From: Microbacterium timonense
Lineage (GTDB): Bacteria > Actinomycetota > Actinomycetes > Actinomycetales > Microbacteriaceae
Assembly: GCF_900292075.1 (NCBI RefSeq)
Contig: NZ_OLMV01000001.1
Location: forward strand, 1,046,977 to 1,110,976
Direction: 5' to 3'
DNA: 64,000 bases
In this document: one piece after another, positions 46,556 to 55,919 of the stretch
Position numbering within the stretch: position 1 is the stretch's first letter
Layout: every line of letters starts with the position of its first letter
Position numbers and translations under genes: made by a program
The notes under the pieces: model-generated
The model's input: only the letters and a program-made list of their open reading frames with translations
Databases searched by the model: none
What the model was told of the DNA's origin: nothing

Positions 46556-46574
46556 CCTTCAGCCCTACTGAAGG
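46556..46574 (-). terminator. Hairpin after MarR gene
   Basis: CCTTCAG (46556-46562) and CTGAAGG (46568-46574) form a 7-bp stem with a 5-nt loop, 5 bp downstream of the MarR stop codon at 46579. A third half-copy, CTTCAGG, lies at 46537-46543 and overlaps the DUF3817 -10. Confidence 0.5.
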
Positions 46575-46578
46575 CAGA

Positions 46579-47010
46579 TCACTTCTGCCCGGCCAGGCCG
46601 ATCGGATCTTCGTGCAGGCCCTTCAAGGCGGCGGCCAGGTCGGGCGCCGCGCCGGAGAGGCGCGCGTCGAGGGCGGCCAGCCGCTGTTCGGCGTCGCGCA
46701 GCACCTCGCTTCCCCGTTCGGTCACGCGCAGGTCCGACGCCGCGCCGGCGTGGGCGTTGCCGTCGGCGACCAGACCGTCGGCGACGAGCGTCTGGACGGC
46801 GGCGTGGGCGGACTGCACCGTGATCTGCGAGCGGCGGGCGAGCTCGCTGAATGAGATGCCCGGCGTCGCCTCGACGTGCGCCAGCAGCGCGTACTTGCGG
46901 GTCGTGAGACCGAGGTCGCGCAGTTGCGCGCCGAGATGACCGTCCCACACCGCGGCCACGGTGAGCAGCGAGATGACGGGGCTGAAGGGTCGGTCAGGCA
47001 CGCGCTTCAT
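46579..47010 (-). CDS. MarR family transcriptional regulator
   Basis: A 143-residue winged-helix protein. The helix-turn-helix is ISFSELARRSQITVQSAHAAVQTL (about residues 60-83) followed by a short wing and VTERGSEVL. ATG at 47010 is preferred; a longer open frame upstream lacks similarity. It is divergent from the methyltransferase, with 23 bp between start codons, so the regulator may cover both promoters. Its ligand and targets are unknown. The wing is shorter than in most MarR proteins. Confidence 0.85.
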   Translation of the reverse strand: MKRVPDRPFSPVISLLTVAAVWDGHLGAQLRDLGLTTRKYALLAHVEATPGISFSELARRSQITVQSAHAAVQTLVADGLVADGNAHAGAASDLRVTERGSEVLRDAEQRLAALDARLSGAAPDLAAALKGLHEDPIGLAGQK

Positions 47011-47021
47011 GCTAGCCCCGC

Positions 47022-47027
47022 TACCGT
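47022..47027 (+). promoter_or_regulatory. -10 element of methyltransferase gene
   Basis: TACCGT, 6 nt before the GTG at 47034. It lies only 11 bp from the divergent MarR start codon. Confidence 0.55.
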
Positions 47028-47033
47028 GGGACG

Positions 47034-48146
47034 GTGACCTTCTCGCTGGACGGGCTGCGCCGCTGGCCCGACGTGGAGGCGCCGGATCTGGTCGCGGCCG
47101 ATGCCGCCGACCGCCTGCTGCTCGATGAGTCCGCGTCCGCACGGTCCGCAGCGGCCGACGGCGAGCTGACGGTCATCGGCGACGGCTATGGTGCCCTCAC
47201 TCTGAGCGCGGCCGCGGCGGGTGCCACGGGCATCCGGGTGCACCAGGATCCGCTCACCGGCGAACGCGCACTGGCGGCCAATGCGAAGCGGTTCGGCCTG
47301 CAGGAGTCGTTTCGCTCACTGCCGCTCAGGACTGAACTCGTCAGCGGTGCGCGCGTCGTCCTCGTACGGCTGCCTCGCTCGCTCGACGCGCTCCATGACA
47401 TCGCGGGGCTCATCGCCGCGTCTGCGGCACCGGATGTCGTCGTGTTCGCCGGCGGCCGCGTGAAGCACATGACGCCGGCGATGAACGACGTGCTGCGTGC
47501 GTCGTTCGACCGCGTGGACGTCAGCCACGCCCGTCAGAAGTCGCGCGTACTCGTCGCGCGCGGACCTCGCGGCGGCGCCGAACCGCACCCGCGCGCGGAA
47601 GCGCACGAGGGACTGGTCGTGCGAGCTTTCGGCGGTGTCTTCGCGGGCACCGGGATCGACATCGGAACCAGGTTCCTGCTCGATCACCTCCCGCCGGTGG
47701 CGTCCGGCCCCGGCGACGTGGTCGATCTCGCGTGCGGCAGCGGAGTCATCGCGGTGTCGCTCGCGCTGCGCGATCCATCCCTGCGCGTCGTGGCGTGCGA
47801 CCAGTCCGCCGCGGCTGTCGCCTCGGCCGTGGCCACCGCTGCCGCCAACGGCGTGGCAGATCGCGTCGAGGTGGTGCGCGACGACATGCTGGGTGCGCGA
47901 GGCGACGGCACCGCGCGTTTCATCGCGCTCAACCCGCCGTTCCACTCCGGAGCCGCGGTCCACGAAGGGATCGCCCCCAGGATGTTCGCCGAGGCCGCGC
48001 GCGTGCTGCGGCCCGGTGGTGAGCTCTGGACGGTCTGGAATTCTGCGCTGCGCTACCGTTCGGTGCTCGAGCGGACGGTGGGACCGACGCGGCAGGTCGC
48101 CCGCAACGCGAAGTTCACCGTGACGGCTTCGACCCGACGGGCGTAG
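47034..48146 (+). CDS. Class I SAM methyltransferase (RsmC/RlmG-like)
   Basis: A 370-residue protein with two methyltransferase-like halves, the layout of RsmC (16S G1207) and RlmG (23S G1835). The N-terminal half lacks a SAM site. The C-terminal half has VVDLACGSGVIAVSLAL (about residues 228-244), a following acidic residue VVACDQ, and the base-methylation motif NPPFHSG (about 303-309), as found in guanine-N2 methyltransferases. The target rRNA base cannot be decided from sequence. GTG start with a leaderless promoter. A GC-rich hairpin follows 38 bp after the stop. Confidence 0.87.
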   Translation: MTFSLDGLRRWPDVEAPDLVAADAADRLLLDESASARSAAADGELTVIGDGYGALTLSAAAAGATGIRVHQDPLTGERALAANAKRFGLQESFRSLPLRTELVSGARVVLVRLPRSLDALHDIAGLIAASAAPDVVVFAGGRVKHMTPAMNDVLRASFDRVDVSHARQKSRVLVARGPRGGAEPHPRAEAHEGLVVRAFGGVFAGTGIDIGTRFLLDHLPPVASGPGDVVDLACGSGVIAVSLALRDPSLRVVACDQSAAAVASAVATAAANGVADRVEVVRDDMLGARGDGTARFIALNPPFHSGAAVHEGIAPRMFAEAARVLRPGGELWTVWNSALRYRSVLERTVGPTRQVARNAKFTVTASTRRA

Positions 48147-48184
48147 CGGAGAGCAGCGGCGCCGAACGGCTCATGCCCGCCGAA

Positions 48185-48220
48185 GACCGGGGGCCGGCGC
48201 GAGAATGCCGACCCCCGGTC
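48185..48220 (+). terminator. Hairpin after methyltransferase gene
   Basis: GACCGGGGG (48185-48193) and CCCCCGGTC (48212-48220) enclose a further CGGC/GCCG pair. The rest of the 259-bp gap to DUF2188 shows no gene that I can support. Confidence 0.6.
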
Positions 48221-48392
48221 GCCGCGAACTCGGGACTCGCGGCCAGGGGCGCCGGGCCGGGTCGCCGGCGGAAGCCCCCATTCAAGAGACGCCCGAACCG
48301 GGTGTCTATTACGCGAGTGCGTCGAAATCGGCACCGGAGAAGCAGGTCGGACAGCGGTTCGCAACCCCATCGCGACACGGGGCGCACGTCAC

Positions 48393-48398
48393 TAGCTT
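48393..48398 (+). promoter_or_regulatory. -10 element of DUF2188 gene
   Basis: TAGCTT, 7 nt before the ATG at 48406. Confidence 0.5.
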
Positions 48399-48405
48399 CT
48401 GCGGC

Positions 48406-48657
48406 ATGGCGAGAAACGATGAAGACCGCTACGTCGTGCCGAACGAGGAGCGCGGCGGATGGGATGTGATCAAGGAGCATGCGAAACGCGCCTCGGCGCA
48501 CCGCATGACGCAGGCCGACGCGATCAAGCGCGCACACGAGATCGTCGAGAAGACGGGTCGCGGCCGCGGAGACGTGCGGATCCAGGGCAAGGACGGCAAG
48601 TTCCGGGACGCGGAGTCCGGCTCCCGCAACGAGACGAAGGTCAAGGACATGAAGTGA
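48406..48657 (+). CDS. DUF2188 domain-containing protein
   Basis: An 83-residue basic protein of the DUF2188 family. The pattern is YVVPNEERGGWDVIKEHAKRAS at the start, TQADAIKRAHEIV in the middle, then a G-x-x-R-I-Q-G-K-D-G-K-F-R-D repeat-like end. DUF2188 proteins are small and of unknown function. The ATG at 48406 fits both family length and the promoter; longer in-frame extensions run into the intergenic gap. The stop codon lies inside a large palindrome shared with nrdF. Confidence 0.85.
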   Translation: MARNDEDRYVVPNEERGGWDVIKEHAKRASAHRMTQADAIKRAHEIVEKTGRGRGDVRIQGKDGKFRDAESGSRNETKVKDMK

Positions 48658-48685
48658 CGGATGCCGCGGGCCGCGGCATCCGTCA
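48655..48685. terminator. 31-bp palindromic terminator
   Basis: TGACGGATGCCGCGG (48655-48669) and its perfect inverse (48671-48685) are separated by one base. The left arm begins with the stop codon of DUF2188. It sits 16 bp before the convergent nrdF stop and can serve both strands. It carries one GGATGCC and one GGCATCC. Confidence 0.65.
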
Positions 48686-48701
48686 CCTCACATGCACAGT
48701 C

Positions 48702-49706
<1,005 letters not shown>

Positions 49707-51860
49707 CTACAGCGTGCAGCTCACGCACATGTCGAGCTCGGTGCCCTCGAGGGCCATCTGGCGCAGGCGGATGTAGTAGATGGTCTTGATGCCCTTCTTC
49801 CACGCGTAGATCTGCGCCTTGTTGATGTCGCGGGTGGTGACGGTGTCCTTGAAGAACAGCGTCAGCGACAGGCCCTGGTCGACGTGCTGCGTCGCGACGG
49901 CGTACGTGTCGATGACCTTCTCGTAGCCGATCTCGTACGCGTCCTCGTAGTACTCCAGGTTGTCGTTCGTCATGAACGGCGCCGGGTAGTAGACGCGCCC
50001 GAGCTTGCCTTCCTTGCGGATCTCGATCTTCGACGCGATGGGGTGGATCGAACTCGTCGAGTTGTTGATGTACGAGATCGAGCCGGTCGGCGGGACCGCC
50101 TGCAGGTTCTGGTTGTAGATGCCGTGCTGCTGGATCGACGCCTTCAGCGCCTTCCAGTCCTCCTGCGTGGGGATCGGGATGCCGGCGAAGAGGTCCTTGA
50201 CCTTCTCGGTCTGGGGCTCCCACACGTGGTCGGTGTACTTGTCGAAGTACTCGCCCGTGGCGTACTTGGACTCCCAGAAGCCGTCGAACACCTGGCCGCG
50301 CTCGATCGCGAGCAGGTTCGAGGCCCGCAGCGCGTGGTAGACGACCGTGTAGAAGTAGATGTTCGTGAAGTCCAGGCCCTCTTCCGAGCCGTAGTGGATG
50401 TGCTCGCGCGCCAGGAAGCCGTGGAGGTTCATCTGCCCGAGGCCGATGGCGTGCGAGCGGTCGTTGCCGTCCTCGATGGAGCGGACCGAGGCGATGTGGC
50501 TCTGGTCGCTCACCGCCGTCAGCGCACGGATCGCGGTCTCGACGGTGCGGCCGAGGTCACGGCCGTCCATCGCGAGCGCGATGTTCATCGAGCCGAGGTT
50601 GCACGAGATGTCCTTGCCGATCTGCGCGTACGACAGGTCCTCGTTGTACGTGGTCGGCGTGTTGACCTGAAGGATCTCGGAGCACAGGTTGGACATGTTG
50701 ATCCGGCCCTTGATCGGGTTGGCCTTGTTCACCGTGTCCTCGAACATGATGTACGGGTAGCCCGACTCGAACTGGATCTCGGCGAGAGTCTGGAAGAACT
50801 CGCGCGCGTTGATCTTCGTCTTCTTGATGCGCGGGTCGTCGACCATCTCGCGGTACTTCTCGGTGACCGAGATGTCGCCGAACGGCACGCCGTACACCCG
50901 CTCGACGTCGTACGGCGAGAAGAGGTACATGTCCTCGCCGTTCTTGGCGAGCTCGAACGTGATGTCGGGGATGACGACACCCAGCGACAGGGTCTTGATG
51001 CGGATCTTCTCGTCGGCGTTCTCGCGCTTGGTGTCGAGGAACCGCAGGATGTCGGGGTGGTGCGCGTTGAGGTACACGGCACCGGCCCCCTGGCGGGCGC
51101 CGAGCTGGTTGGCGTAGGAGAACGAGTCCTCCAGCAGCTTCATGACGGGGATGATGCCCGACGACTGGTTCTCGATCTGCTTGATCGGCGCACCCGCCTC
51201 GCGGATGTTCGACAGCAGCAGGGCCACGCCGCCGCCGCGCTTGGACAGCTGCAGCGCGGAGTTGATGCCGCGCGCGATCGACTCCATGTTGTCTTCGATG
51301 CGCAGCAGGAAGCACGAGACCAGCTCGCCGCGCTGCGCCTTCCCGGTGTTGAGGAAGGTGGGCGTGGCCGGCTGGAAGCGGCCGGAGATGATCTCGTCGA
51401 CGAGCTCCATGGCGAGCTTCTGATCGCCGTCGGCCAGGCCCAGTGCCGTCATCACGACGCGATCCTCGAAGCGCTCGAGGTACCGCTTGCCGTCGAAGGT
51501 CTTCAGCGTGTAGCTCGTGTAGTACTTGAAGGCGCCCAGGAACGTCTCGAAGCGGAACTTCTTGGCGTACGCGTGGTCGTTGATCTTCTGGATGAACTCG
51601 AACGGGTACTTCGCGAGCACCTCCGGCTCGTAGTACTCCTTCTCGACGAGGTAGTCCAGACGCTCTTTGAGCGAGTGGAAGAACACCGTGTTCTGGTTCA
51701 CGTGCTGCAGGAAGTACTCCCGCGCGGCGCGCTTGTCGGCGTCGAACTGGATCTTCCCGTCCGCGTCGTACAGGTTGAGCATCGCGTTGAGGGCGTGGTA
51801 ATCCATGCCCTCGAAGCGTGCCTCCGTCTTGAAGTCGGTCTCCGTCAGAGTTCCCACCAT
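49707..51860 (-). CDS. nrdE: Class Ib ribonucleotide reductase large subunit
   Basis: NrdE, the 717-residue catalytic subunit. It reduces ribonucleoside diphosphates with electrons from NrdH. Landmarks: an N-terminal region without an ATP cone (as in class Ib), [18 protein letters not shown] (first redox Cys), GMNLHGF-like [29 protein letters not shown], and the C-terminal C-V-S-C-T-L cysteine pair that takes electrons from NrdH. ATG at 51860, overlapping nrdI by 16 bp, so translation is coupled. Length is normal for the subclass. Confidence 0.97.
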   Translation of the reverse strand: MVGTLTETDFKTEARFEGMDYHALNAMLNLYDADGKIQFDADKRAAREYFLQHVNQNTVFFHSLKERLDYLVEKEYYEPEVLAKYPFEFIQKINDHAYAKKFRFETFLGAFKYYTSYTLKTFDGKRYLERFEDRVVMTALGLADGDQKLAMELVDEIISGRFQPATPTFLNTGKAQRGELVSCFLLRIEDNMESIARGINSALQLSKRGGGVALLLSNIREAGAPIKQIENQSSGIIPVMKLLEDSFSYANQLGARQGAGAVYLNAHHPDILRFLDTKRENADEKIRIKTLSLGVVIPDITFELAKNGEDMYLFSPYDVERVYGVPFGDISVTEKYREMVDDPRIKKTKINAREFFQTLAEIQFESGYPYIMFEDTVNKANPIKGRINMSNLCSEILQVNTPTTYNEDLSYAQIGKDISCNLGSMNIALAMDGRDLGRTVETAIRALTAVSDQSHIASVRSIEDGNDRSHAIGLGQMNLHGFLAREHIHYGSEEGLDFTNIYFYTVVYHALRASNLLAIERGQVFDGFWESKYATGEYFDKYTDHVWEPQTEKVKDLFAGIPIPTQEDWKALKASIQQHGIYNQNLQAVPPTGSISYINNSTSSIHPIASKIEIRKEGKLGRVYYPAPFMTNDNLEYYEDAYEIGYEKVIDTYAVATQHVDQGLSLTLFFKDTVTTRDINKAQIYAWKKGIKTIYYIRLRQMALEGTELDMCVSCTL

Positions 51861-52276
51861 CGTTCCAATCCCGCGTTGACGCGTTCCACATCTTCAGGCG
51901 TGCCGAATACCTCGAGCCGGTACAAGTGCGGCACGTGGCACTTGCGGCTGATGATGTCGCCGGCGAGGCAGAAATGCTCGCCGAAGTTGGTGTTCCCGGC
52001 GGAGATGACTCCGCGGATGAGGCTGCGGTTGCGCTCGTCGTTGAGGAACCGGATGACCTGCTTGGGAACGGCGCCCTTCTCGACGCCCCGCCCCTGGCCT
52101 CCGCCATAGGTGGGTGTCACGAGGACGTAGGGCTCGTCGACCACGAGGGCCGGATCCGTCGCATGCAACGGGATCCGGACCGCTCGTGCGCCGAGCTTCT
52201 CCACGAACCGAGCCGTGTTGCCCGACACGCTCGAGAAGTACACCAGCAGCGGCACCTCAGTTGCCACGACGCTCAT
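51845..52276 (-). CDS. nrdI: NrdI flavodoxin-like protein
   Basis: NrdI, a 143-residue flavoprotein that supplies the oxidant for assembling the dimanganese-tyrosyl radical cofactor of NrdF. The FMN-binding loop [15 protein letters not shown] is at residues 15-29, [10 protein letters not shown] at about 52-61, and the late [17 protein letters not shown] motif is present. It overlaps nrdE at its 3' end and follows nrdH by 48 bp. Length is normal. Confidence 0.95.
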   Translation of the reverse strand: MSVVATEVPLLVYFSSVSGNTARFVEKLGARAVRIPLHATDPALVVDEPYVLVTPTYGGGQGRGVEKGAVPKQVIRFLNDERNRSLIRGVISAGNTNFGEHFCLAGDIISRKCHVPHLYRLEVFGTPEDVERVNAGLERWWEL

Positions 52277-52324
52277 GATCCCTCTCCGCGGCGGTCGCCG
52301 GGTCGGCCGGTGAGCTCGGTCGGA

Positions 52325-52558
52325 CTATGCCAGACGTGCCGCGAGCTCGTCGATCTTGTCGGGACGGAAGCCCGACCAGTGGTCTTCGTCGGTGATGACG
52401 ACCGGCGCCTGAAGGTACCCCAGCGCCTTGACCTGCTCGAGGGCCGTCGGGTCCTCCGAGAGGTCGTGCACTTCATACTCGATCCCCTTGGAGTCGAGTG
52501 CTCGATACGTCGCCGTGCACTGCACGCATGCGGGCTTCGTGTAAACCGTGATCGCCAT
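52325..52558 (-). CDS. nrdH: NrdH glutaredoxin-like redoxin
   Basis: NrdH, a 77-residue thioredoxin-fold electron donor to NrdE, reduced by thioredoxin reductase. The active site is C11-V-Q-C14, and the family C-terminal motif WSGFRPDKI (about 61-69) is intact. GAGGAGA lies 10 nt before the ATG. It is the first gene of nrdHIEF. Two candidate NrdR boxes lie 78-125 bp upstream of the start codon. Confidence 0.95.
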   Translation of the reverse strand: MAITVYTKPACVQCTATYRALDSKGIEYEVHDLSEDPTALEQVKALGYLQAPVVITDEDHWSGFRPDKIDELAARLA

Positions 52559-52635
52559 GTCGATTCCGTCTCCTCAGTGCTTCCCCCGGGTGGCTTCCGG
52601 TGCGTTCCCCCGGCAGTCCCCCCACCGGGAGTCCA

Positions 52636-52651
52636 ATACTACATATGGGTA
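52636..52651. promoter_or_regulatory. Candidate NrdR box 1
   Basis: A 16-mer containing ACTACATATGG, which matches about 10 of 16 positions of the NrdR-box consensus acaCwAtATaTwGtgt. Its centre lies 32 bp (about three turns) from box 2, the usual tandem spacing. Confidence 0.5.
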
Positions 52652-52667
52652 CCGACATTCGATAGCA

Positions 52668-52683
52668 CCACAAGGGCTAGTAG
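52668..52683. promoter_or_regulatory. Candidate NrdR box 2
   Basis: CCACAAGGGCTAGTAG keeps the CwA...TwG core at the consensus spacing (about 9 of 16 positions). A 16-bp linker separates it from box 1. NrdR is an ATP/dATP-sensing repressor of ribonucleotide reductase genes; its own gene is not in this window. Confidence 0.45.
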
Positions 52684-52810
52684 TTACATCCGTGTGATTT
52701 TCCACCGCTCTCCCCATGTACAACACAGGTTCTCCACCGATTCATCCACAGCCGGCGAACCTGTGAAAACGCCTGGATCACGCGGCTTTCGCGCCGGTCG
52801 GCGGCATCCC

Positions 52811-52862
52811 TCCACAGGTCGCCGACCACCGCGGATCGGCGACAGCGGATTCGCCTGTGGAG
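52811..52862. repeat. Nested inverted repeat upstream of MFS gene
   Basis: CTCCACAGG at about 52811 and CCTGTGGAG ending at about 52862 are inverted, and an inner TCGCCGA/TCGGCGA pair lies between them. The structure precedes the leaderless MFS promoter by about 50 bp and overlaps two DnaA-box-like cores. Confidence 0.45.
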
Positions 52863-52910
52863 AGCGTCGTCGGCGTGTCGTCGGCGTGTCGCGGGTGCAT
52901 GCGCGTGCCG

Positions 52911-52916
52911 TACCGT
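52911..52916 (+). promoter_or_regulatory. -10 element of MFS gene
   Basis: TACCGT, 6 nt before the GTG at 52923. It decides this start over the upstream in-frame GTG at 52857. Confidence 0.55.
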
Positions 52917-52922
52917 TGTCGG

Positions 52923-54131
52923 GTGGCCGGCTACCGCGAACTCCTCCGCACCCCGGGGGTCGCCCGCATCATCGCCGCGCAGCTGACCGCGCGCTTCCCG
53001 AACGGGATGATCAGCCTCGTCATCCTGCTCCACATCGAGGGCATCACCGGCTCCTACGGGGCTGCCGGCGTCGTGCTGGCGGCGCTGTCCATCGGCCAGG
53101 CGATCGCGGGGCCGGTGACCAGCCGGTGGATGGGCCGGTGGGGCATGCGTCCCGTGCTGACCCTCACGACCGCCGTGTGCGCGGCATCCCTGTCGGCGAT
53201 CGCCTTCCTGGTGGTGCCGGTGCCCGCCTACATCGTGCTGGGCTTTCTGGCAGGGGCTTCGACGCCGCCCATCGTGGCGGCGGTGCGCACCATCTACGCG
53301 AAGATGGTGAATTCCACTCAGCTGACCGCGCTGTACTCGCTGGATGCCTCCCTGCAGGAGGTCATCTGGATCCTCGCGCCGGTCCTCATCACGTTCATCG
53401 CGACGCAGGCCGGCACCGTCGCCGGTCTGGTGCTGGTCGTGGTGGTCCTCGTCGCCGGTGGTGCGTGGTTCATCCTCTCCCCCGAGGTCGGGCGCGTGCG
53501 CATCCCGCGAAGCAAGCGCTCGTTCGGCACGGTGCTCACCCGGCCCCCGGTCCTCATCGCCACGGTCGTCGGCTTCCTCCTGATCGGCTCCTTCGCCGCC
53601 GTGGAGGCCAGCGTCGTCGCCACCTTCGAGCACGACGGTCTGGAGGCGGGCATCGTGCTCGCGGTCTTCTCCGTGGGCAGCCTCGCGGGTGGACTCGCGT
53701 TCGGCCATCTTCCGATGGGACCGTGGGCGCTCGCCCGGCGGTTGACCGTCGTGACCGCGGGCCTCGCGCTGACGGCAGTGTGGCTCGACGTCTGGTGGAT
53801 CGGGGCGACCCTCTTCGCCGCCGGGATCGGCATCGCGCCGGCCCTGGGGACACTGTCCGCCGTGACGACCGCGAGCGTCAAGTTCAGTGACACGGCCGAG
53901 GCGTTCGGCTGGGTCGGCACCGGACAGCTCATCGGCGCTGCGCTCGGCTCGGCGGTCGCGGGCTTCCTCATCGACGGTCCGGGCGGGGTCACGGCCGCGT
54001 ATGCCTCGGCGGCGGTGTTCTGCGCACTGGCGCTGCTGGTCGCGGTCGTGTTCGTGCGGGGGCTCCCCGACCTGCGGGTCCGGGGAGCGAGCCCGATCCC
54101 CGACACGGAGCCGGTGCCGACGATCACCTGA
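52923..54131 (+). CDS. MFS transporter
   Basis: A 402-residue membrane protein with about 12 helices and the general MFS layout (RFPNGMISLVILLHIEGITGSYGAAG in helices 1-2, SRWMGRWGMRPVL in loop 2-3). It is most like the poorly characterised actinobacterial MFS_1 exporters. Substrate unknown. The GTG at 52923 is supported by the leaderless promoter and by the family's usual short N-terminus. It does not resemble either MFS protein at 10-13 kb closely enough to call it a paralogue by eye. Confidence 0.85.
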   Translation: MAGYRELLRTPGVARIIAAQLTARFPNGMISLVILLHIEGITGSYGAAGVVLAALSIGQAIAGPVTSRWMGRWGMRPVLTLTTAVCAASLSAIAFLVVPVPAYIVLGFLAGASTPPIVAAVRTIYAKMVNSTQLTALYSLDASLQEVIWILAPVLITFIATQAGTVAGLVLVVVVLVAGGAWFILSPEVGRVRIPRSKRSFGTVLTRPPVLIATVVGFLLIGSFAAVEASVVATFEHDGLEAGIVLAVFSVGSLAGGLAFGHLPMGPWALARRLTVVTAGLALTAVWLDVWWIGATLFAAGIGIAPALGTLSAVTTASVKFSDTAEAFGWVGTGQLIGAALGSAVAGFLIDGPGGVTAAYASAAVFCALALLVAVVFVRGLPDLRVRGASPIPDTEPVPTIT

Positions 54132-54153
54132 TCCGCTCGGGCCCGGCGGCGCG

Positions 54154-54570
54154 TCACGCGATGCGGCGGAGCAGCTCCAGGACGGCGAGCGCGTAGGCGT
54201 CGGCCGGCTCGGGATGCTCGAACACGAGCACCTCCTCGCGCCCGTCCCCCGCGAGCGCGATCTCGACCTCGTGTGTATCGGGCAGTCGGCGCAGCGCGCG
54301 GAACGCACCACGCAGCAGTTCCCGGAGCTGATGCTCATGGGGCAGCCACAGCGCGTCCTCCAGCGCCACCGAGTCCAGAGCCCACTCCGTGGTGCCGTTG
54401 AAGGCCAGGATGCGGCCGGTCGGGTACTCCCGCGGCTCGATGGTCATCTCGCTGACCGTGAACACGTCGGCCTCGAACTCCGGCTCGTCCAGCTGGAACC
54501 GGTCGCCCGACCGCGGATGCCACACCAGGCCCGCGTCGCGCAGTGCGGCAGCCAGCTCGGTGGAGATCAT
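54154..54570 (-). CDS. Conserved actinobacterial protein of unknown function
   Basis: A 138-residue soluble acidic protein that I recognise only as a recurrent actinobacterial hypothetical. The N-terminal half has LRDAGLVWHPRSGDRFQLD, and the middle has FNGTTEWALDSV, EDALWLPHEHQLRELL. No signal peptide, no membrane segment and no catalytic motif are visible. ATG at 54570 is 6 nt after GAGAAT. It is convergent with the MFS gene (22-bp gap). No function is proposed. Confidence 0.75.
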   Translation of the reverse strand: MISTELAAALRDAGLVWHPRSGDRFQLDEPEFEADVFTVSEMTIEPREYPTGRILAFNGTTEWALDSVALEDALWLPHEHQLRELLRGAFRALRRLPDTHEVEIALAGDGREEVLVFEHPEPADAYALAVLELLRRIA

Positions 54571-54576
54571 CCCCCC

Positions 54577-54582
54577 ATTCTC
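54577..54582 (-). promoter_or_regulatory. -10 element of hypothetical gene
   Basis: GAGAAT on the minus strand, 6 nt (all G) before the ATG at 54570. Confidence 0.4.
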
Positions 54583-54598
54583 GCCCGGCGCGACCAGC

Positions 54599-54946
54599 TC
54601 AGGCGGCCACCGCCGTCAGCTGGGCCTCGCCGGCTGGCACGACCACCGCCGGCTCGTCCCACTCGAGCACGATGCCGCGGCTCGAGGTCGCCTCGTTGGC
54701 CAGGGTCCGCAGGTACTCCTGGTCCAGCGCCTCGGGCTCGGCCTTGTCGAAGACGAAGCGCAGCGGGATGGAGGGCTGGATCCACAGTGACGTGCGGCCC
54801 TCCGGCGCATCGCCGGGGTGGCGCCAGCTGAGCATGAAGCTCTCGCCCCGGCGCAGCTTCGTCGCCGTCACCACCTTCACGTGCGCGAGCACGTGATCCG
54901 GAATCTCGACGGGGCGGGCGTCCGAGCCGTAGTACAGGTGGGCCAT
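54599..54946 (-). CDS. Conserved actinobacterial protein of unknown function (MAHLYYG family)
   Basis: A 115-residue protein typical of Microbacteriaceae: the start MAHLYYGSDARPVEIPDHVLAHVKVV, a central ESFMLSWRH and the acidic SIPLRFVFDKAEPEAL. It is sometimes linked to ATP-dependent ligases in annotations, but the sequence shows no ligase motif. I chose the ATG at 54946, preceded by GAGGAGGAAGTG, a strong ribosome site; a 32-residue upstream extension has no similarity. It is divergent from the small gene at 55078, across a GC-poor gap. Confidence 0.78.
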   Translation of the reverse strand: MAHLYYGSDARPVEIPDHVLAHVKVVTATKLRRGESFMLSWRHPGDAPEGRTSLWIQPSIPLRFVFDKAEPEALDQEYLRTLANEATSSRGIVLEWDEPAVVVPAGEAQLTAVAA

Positions 54947-54967
54947 CACTTCCTCCTCAGATACGGA

Positions 54968-54985
54968 GGTGGCATATCCGCCACC
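54968..54985. promoter_or_regulatory. Possible operator palindrome
   Basis: GGTGGC (54968-54973) and GCCACC (54980-54985) are inverted around 6 nt in a GC-poor divergent gap. A MarR regulator is encoded at 55331, so autoregulation through this site is a guess. Confidence 0.3.
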
Positions 54986-55056
54986 ATCTGTCAATCCCGG
55001 TAAATATGTATCACAGTTGGTGTGTAATTTACTAGCCGTCACATCCCGTGTCGGAG

Positions 55057-55062
55057 TATGCT
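55057..55062 (+). promoter_or_regulatory. -10 element before small gene
   Basis: TATGCT, followed immediately by AGGAG and, 10 nt later, the ATG at 55078. A leadered start, unlike most genes here. Confidence 0.45.
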
Positions 55063-55077
55063 AGGAGCACAAGTGAA

Positions 55078-55314
55078 ATGACGATGGTCGAAGGCGTCGC
55101 AGCACGCGTCCTCGCGGGCGGCACGCACGCAGTGTGGCACGAGGTCGACACCGGCTTCTGGGTGGGCAATGCGGGCGGGGCGTTCCTCGGTTCGATCGAG
55201 CGGCTCGGTCGCGGGAGATATCTCGCGCGAGACGAACTGCATCGCATCGTGGGCGAATACGTCGGACTTGCCGGGGCGCGGGACGCCATCGTCAAGCGGA
55301 TCAACATGGAATGA
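55078..55314 (+). CDS. Small protein of unknown function
   Basis: A 78-residue protein with no family I can name. It has a central FWVGNAGGAFLGSIERLG and an amphipathic basic C-terminal helix ending in KRINME. I chose the ATG at 55078, 10 nt after AGGAG; an in-frame ATG at 55084 and a GTG at 55048 are alternatives. It ends 16 bp before a MarR gene on the same strand and is probably cotranscribed with it, so it may belong to the same response. Confidence 0.6.
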   Translation: MTMVEGVAARVLAGGTHAVWHEVDTGFWVGNAGGAFLGSIERLGRGRYLARDELHRIVGEYVGLAGARDAIVKRINME

Positions 55315-55330
55315 GCACCGGGGAGGACGA

Positions 55331-55828
55331 ATGCCCCAGACCGTCGTACGCCACGAGAACGAGCACCTGTATGCCTCGCAGCCGCACTCGGCTGCCGGGC
55401 AGAGGCTGAGCGAAGCCATCCTTCATCTGCGTCGCGCCGAGCGTCAGCAGTCCGAGCGCGCGCTGCGCGAGTCCGGGCTGTCGAACATGGACCTCACCGC
55501 GCTGCGCTACCTCGTGCAGGGTCTGCGCGATGAGCGCGACCTCGGCCCGAAAGACCTCATCGTCATGCTCGACACCTCGAGCGCGACGGTCACCAACGTC
55601 GTGGATCGGCTCGTCTCACGCGGCTACATCACGCGCGTGCAGCACCCGACCGACCGGCGTGCGCATTTCCTCGTGCCGACGGCCTCCGCCGTCCGGCGGG
55701 TGGATGATGCCTTCGCCGCACACCACTCCACGATCGTCGACGTCATCGACGGTCTCGACGACGACGAAGCCGAATGCGCGGCCAGCGTCCTCGTCAAGAT
55801 CGCGAGCGCCCTCGACCGCCTCGGCTGA
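55331..55828 (+). CDS. MarR family transcriptional regulator
   Basis: A 165-residue winged-helix regulator. The recognition region is SSATVTNVVDRLVSRGYITR (about residues 83-102), with the wing HPTDRRAHFLVPT after it. GGGGAGGA lies 4 nt before the ATG at 55331, and the longer open frame upstream is rejected. The preceding small gene is likely in the same operon. Targets are unknown; the divergent MAHLYYG-family gene is the nearest candidate. Confidence 0.88.
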   Translation: MPQTVVRHENEHLYASQPHSAAGQRLSEAILHLRRAERQQSERALRESGLSNMDLTALRYLVQGLRDERDLGPKDLIVMLDTSSATVTNVVDRLVSRGYITRVQHPTDRRAHFLVPTASAVRRVDDAFAAHHSTIVDVIDGLDDDEAECAASVLVKIASALDRLG

Positions 55829-55907
55829 CCCCTGGCTCCGGCGACGCGCGCCCCGCGCCGCGTCGCCCTTCGTCATGCCCTGACACCGCGAGCGCGCGGC
55901 TGCCGCC

Positions 55908-55913
55908 TAGTCT
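55908..55913 (+). promoter_or_regulatory. -10 element of alpha/beta hydrolase gene
   Basis: TAGTCT, 6 nt before the ATG at 55920. Confidence 0.6.
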
Positions 55914-55919
55914 GGGGTC

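Larger units (their letters stand above)
52559..52922. other. 364-bp intergenic region between nrdH and MFS gene
   Basis: No gene seen. It holds the leader of nrdHIEF, two candidate NrdR boxes (52636-52683), several TCCAC-containing DnaA-box-like 9-mers (52698-52863), a nested inverted repeat (52811-52862) and the -10 element of the MFS gene. The stretch around 52630-52770 is clearly less GC-rich than its surroundings. Confidence 0.7.
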
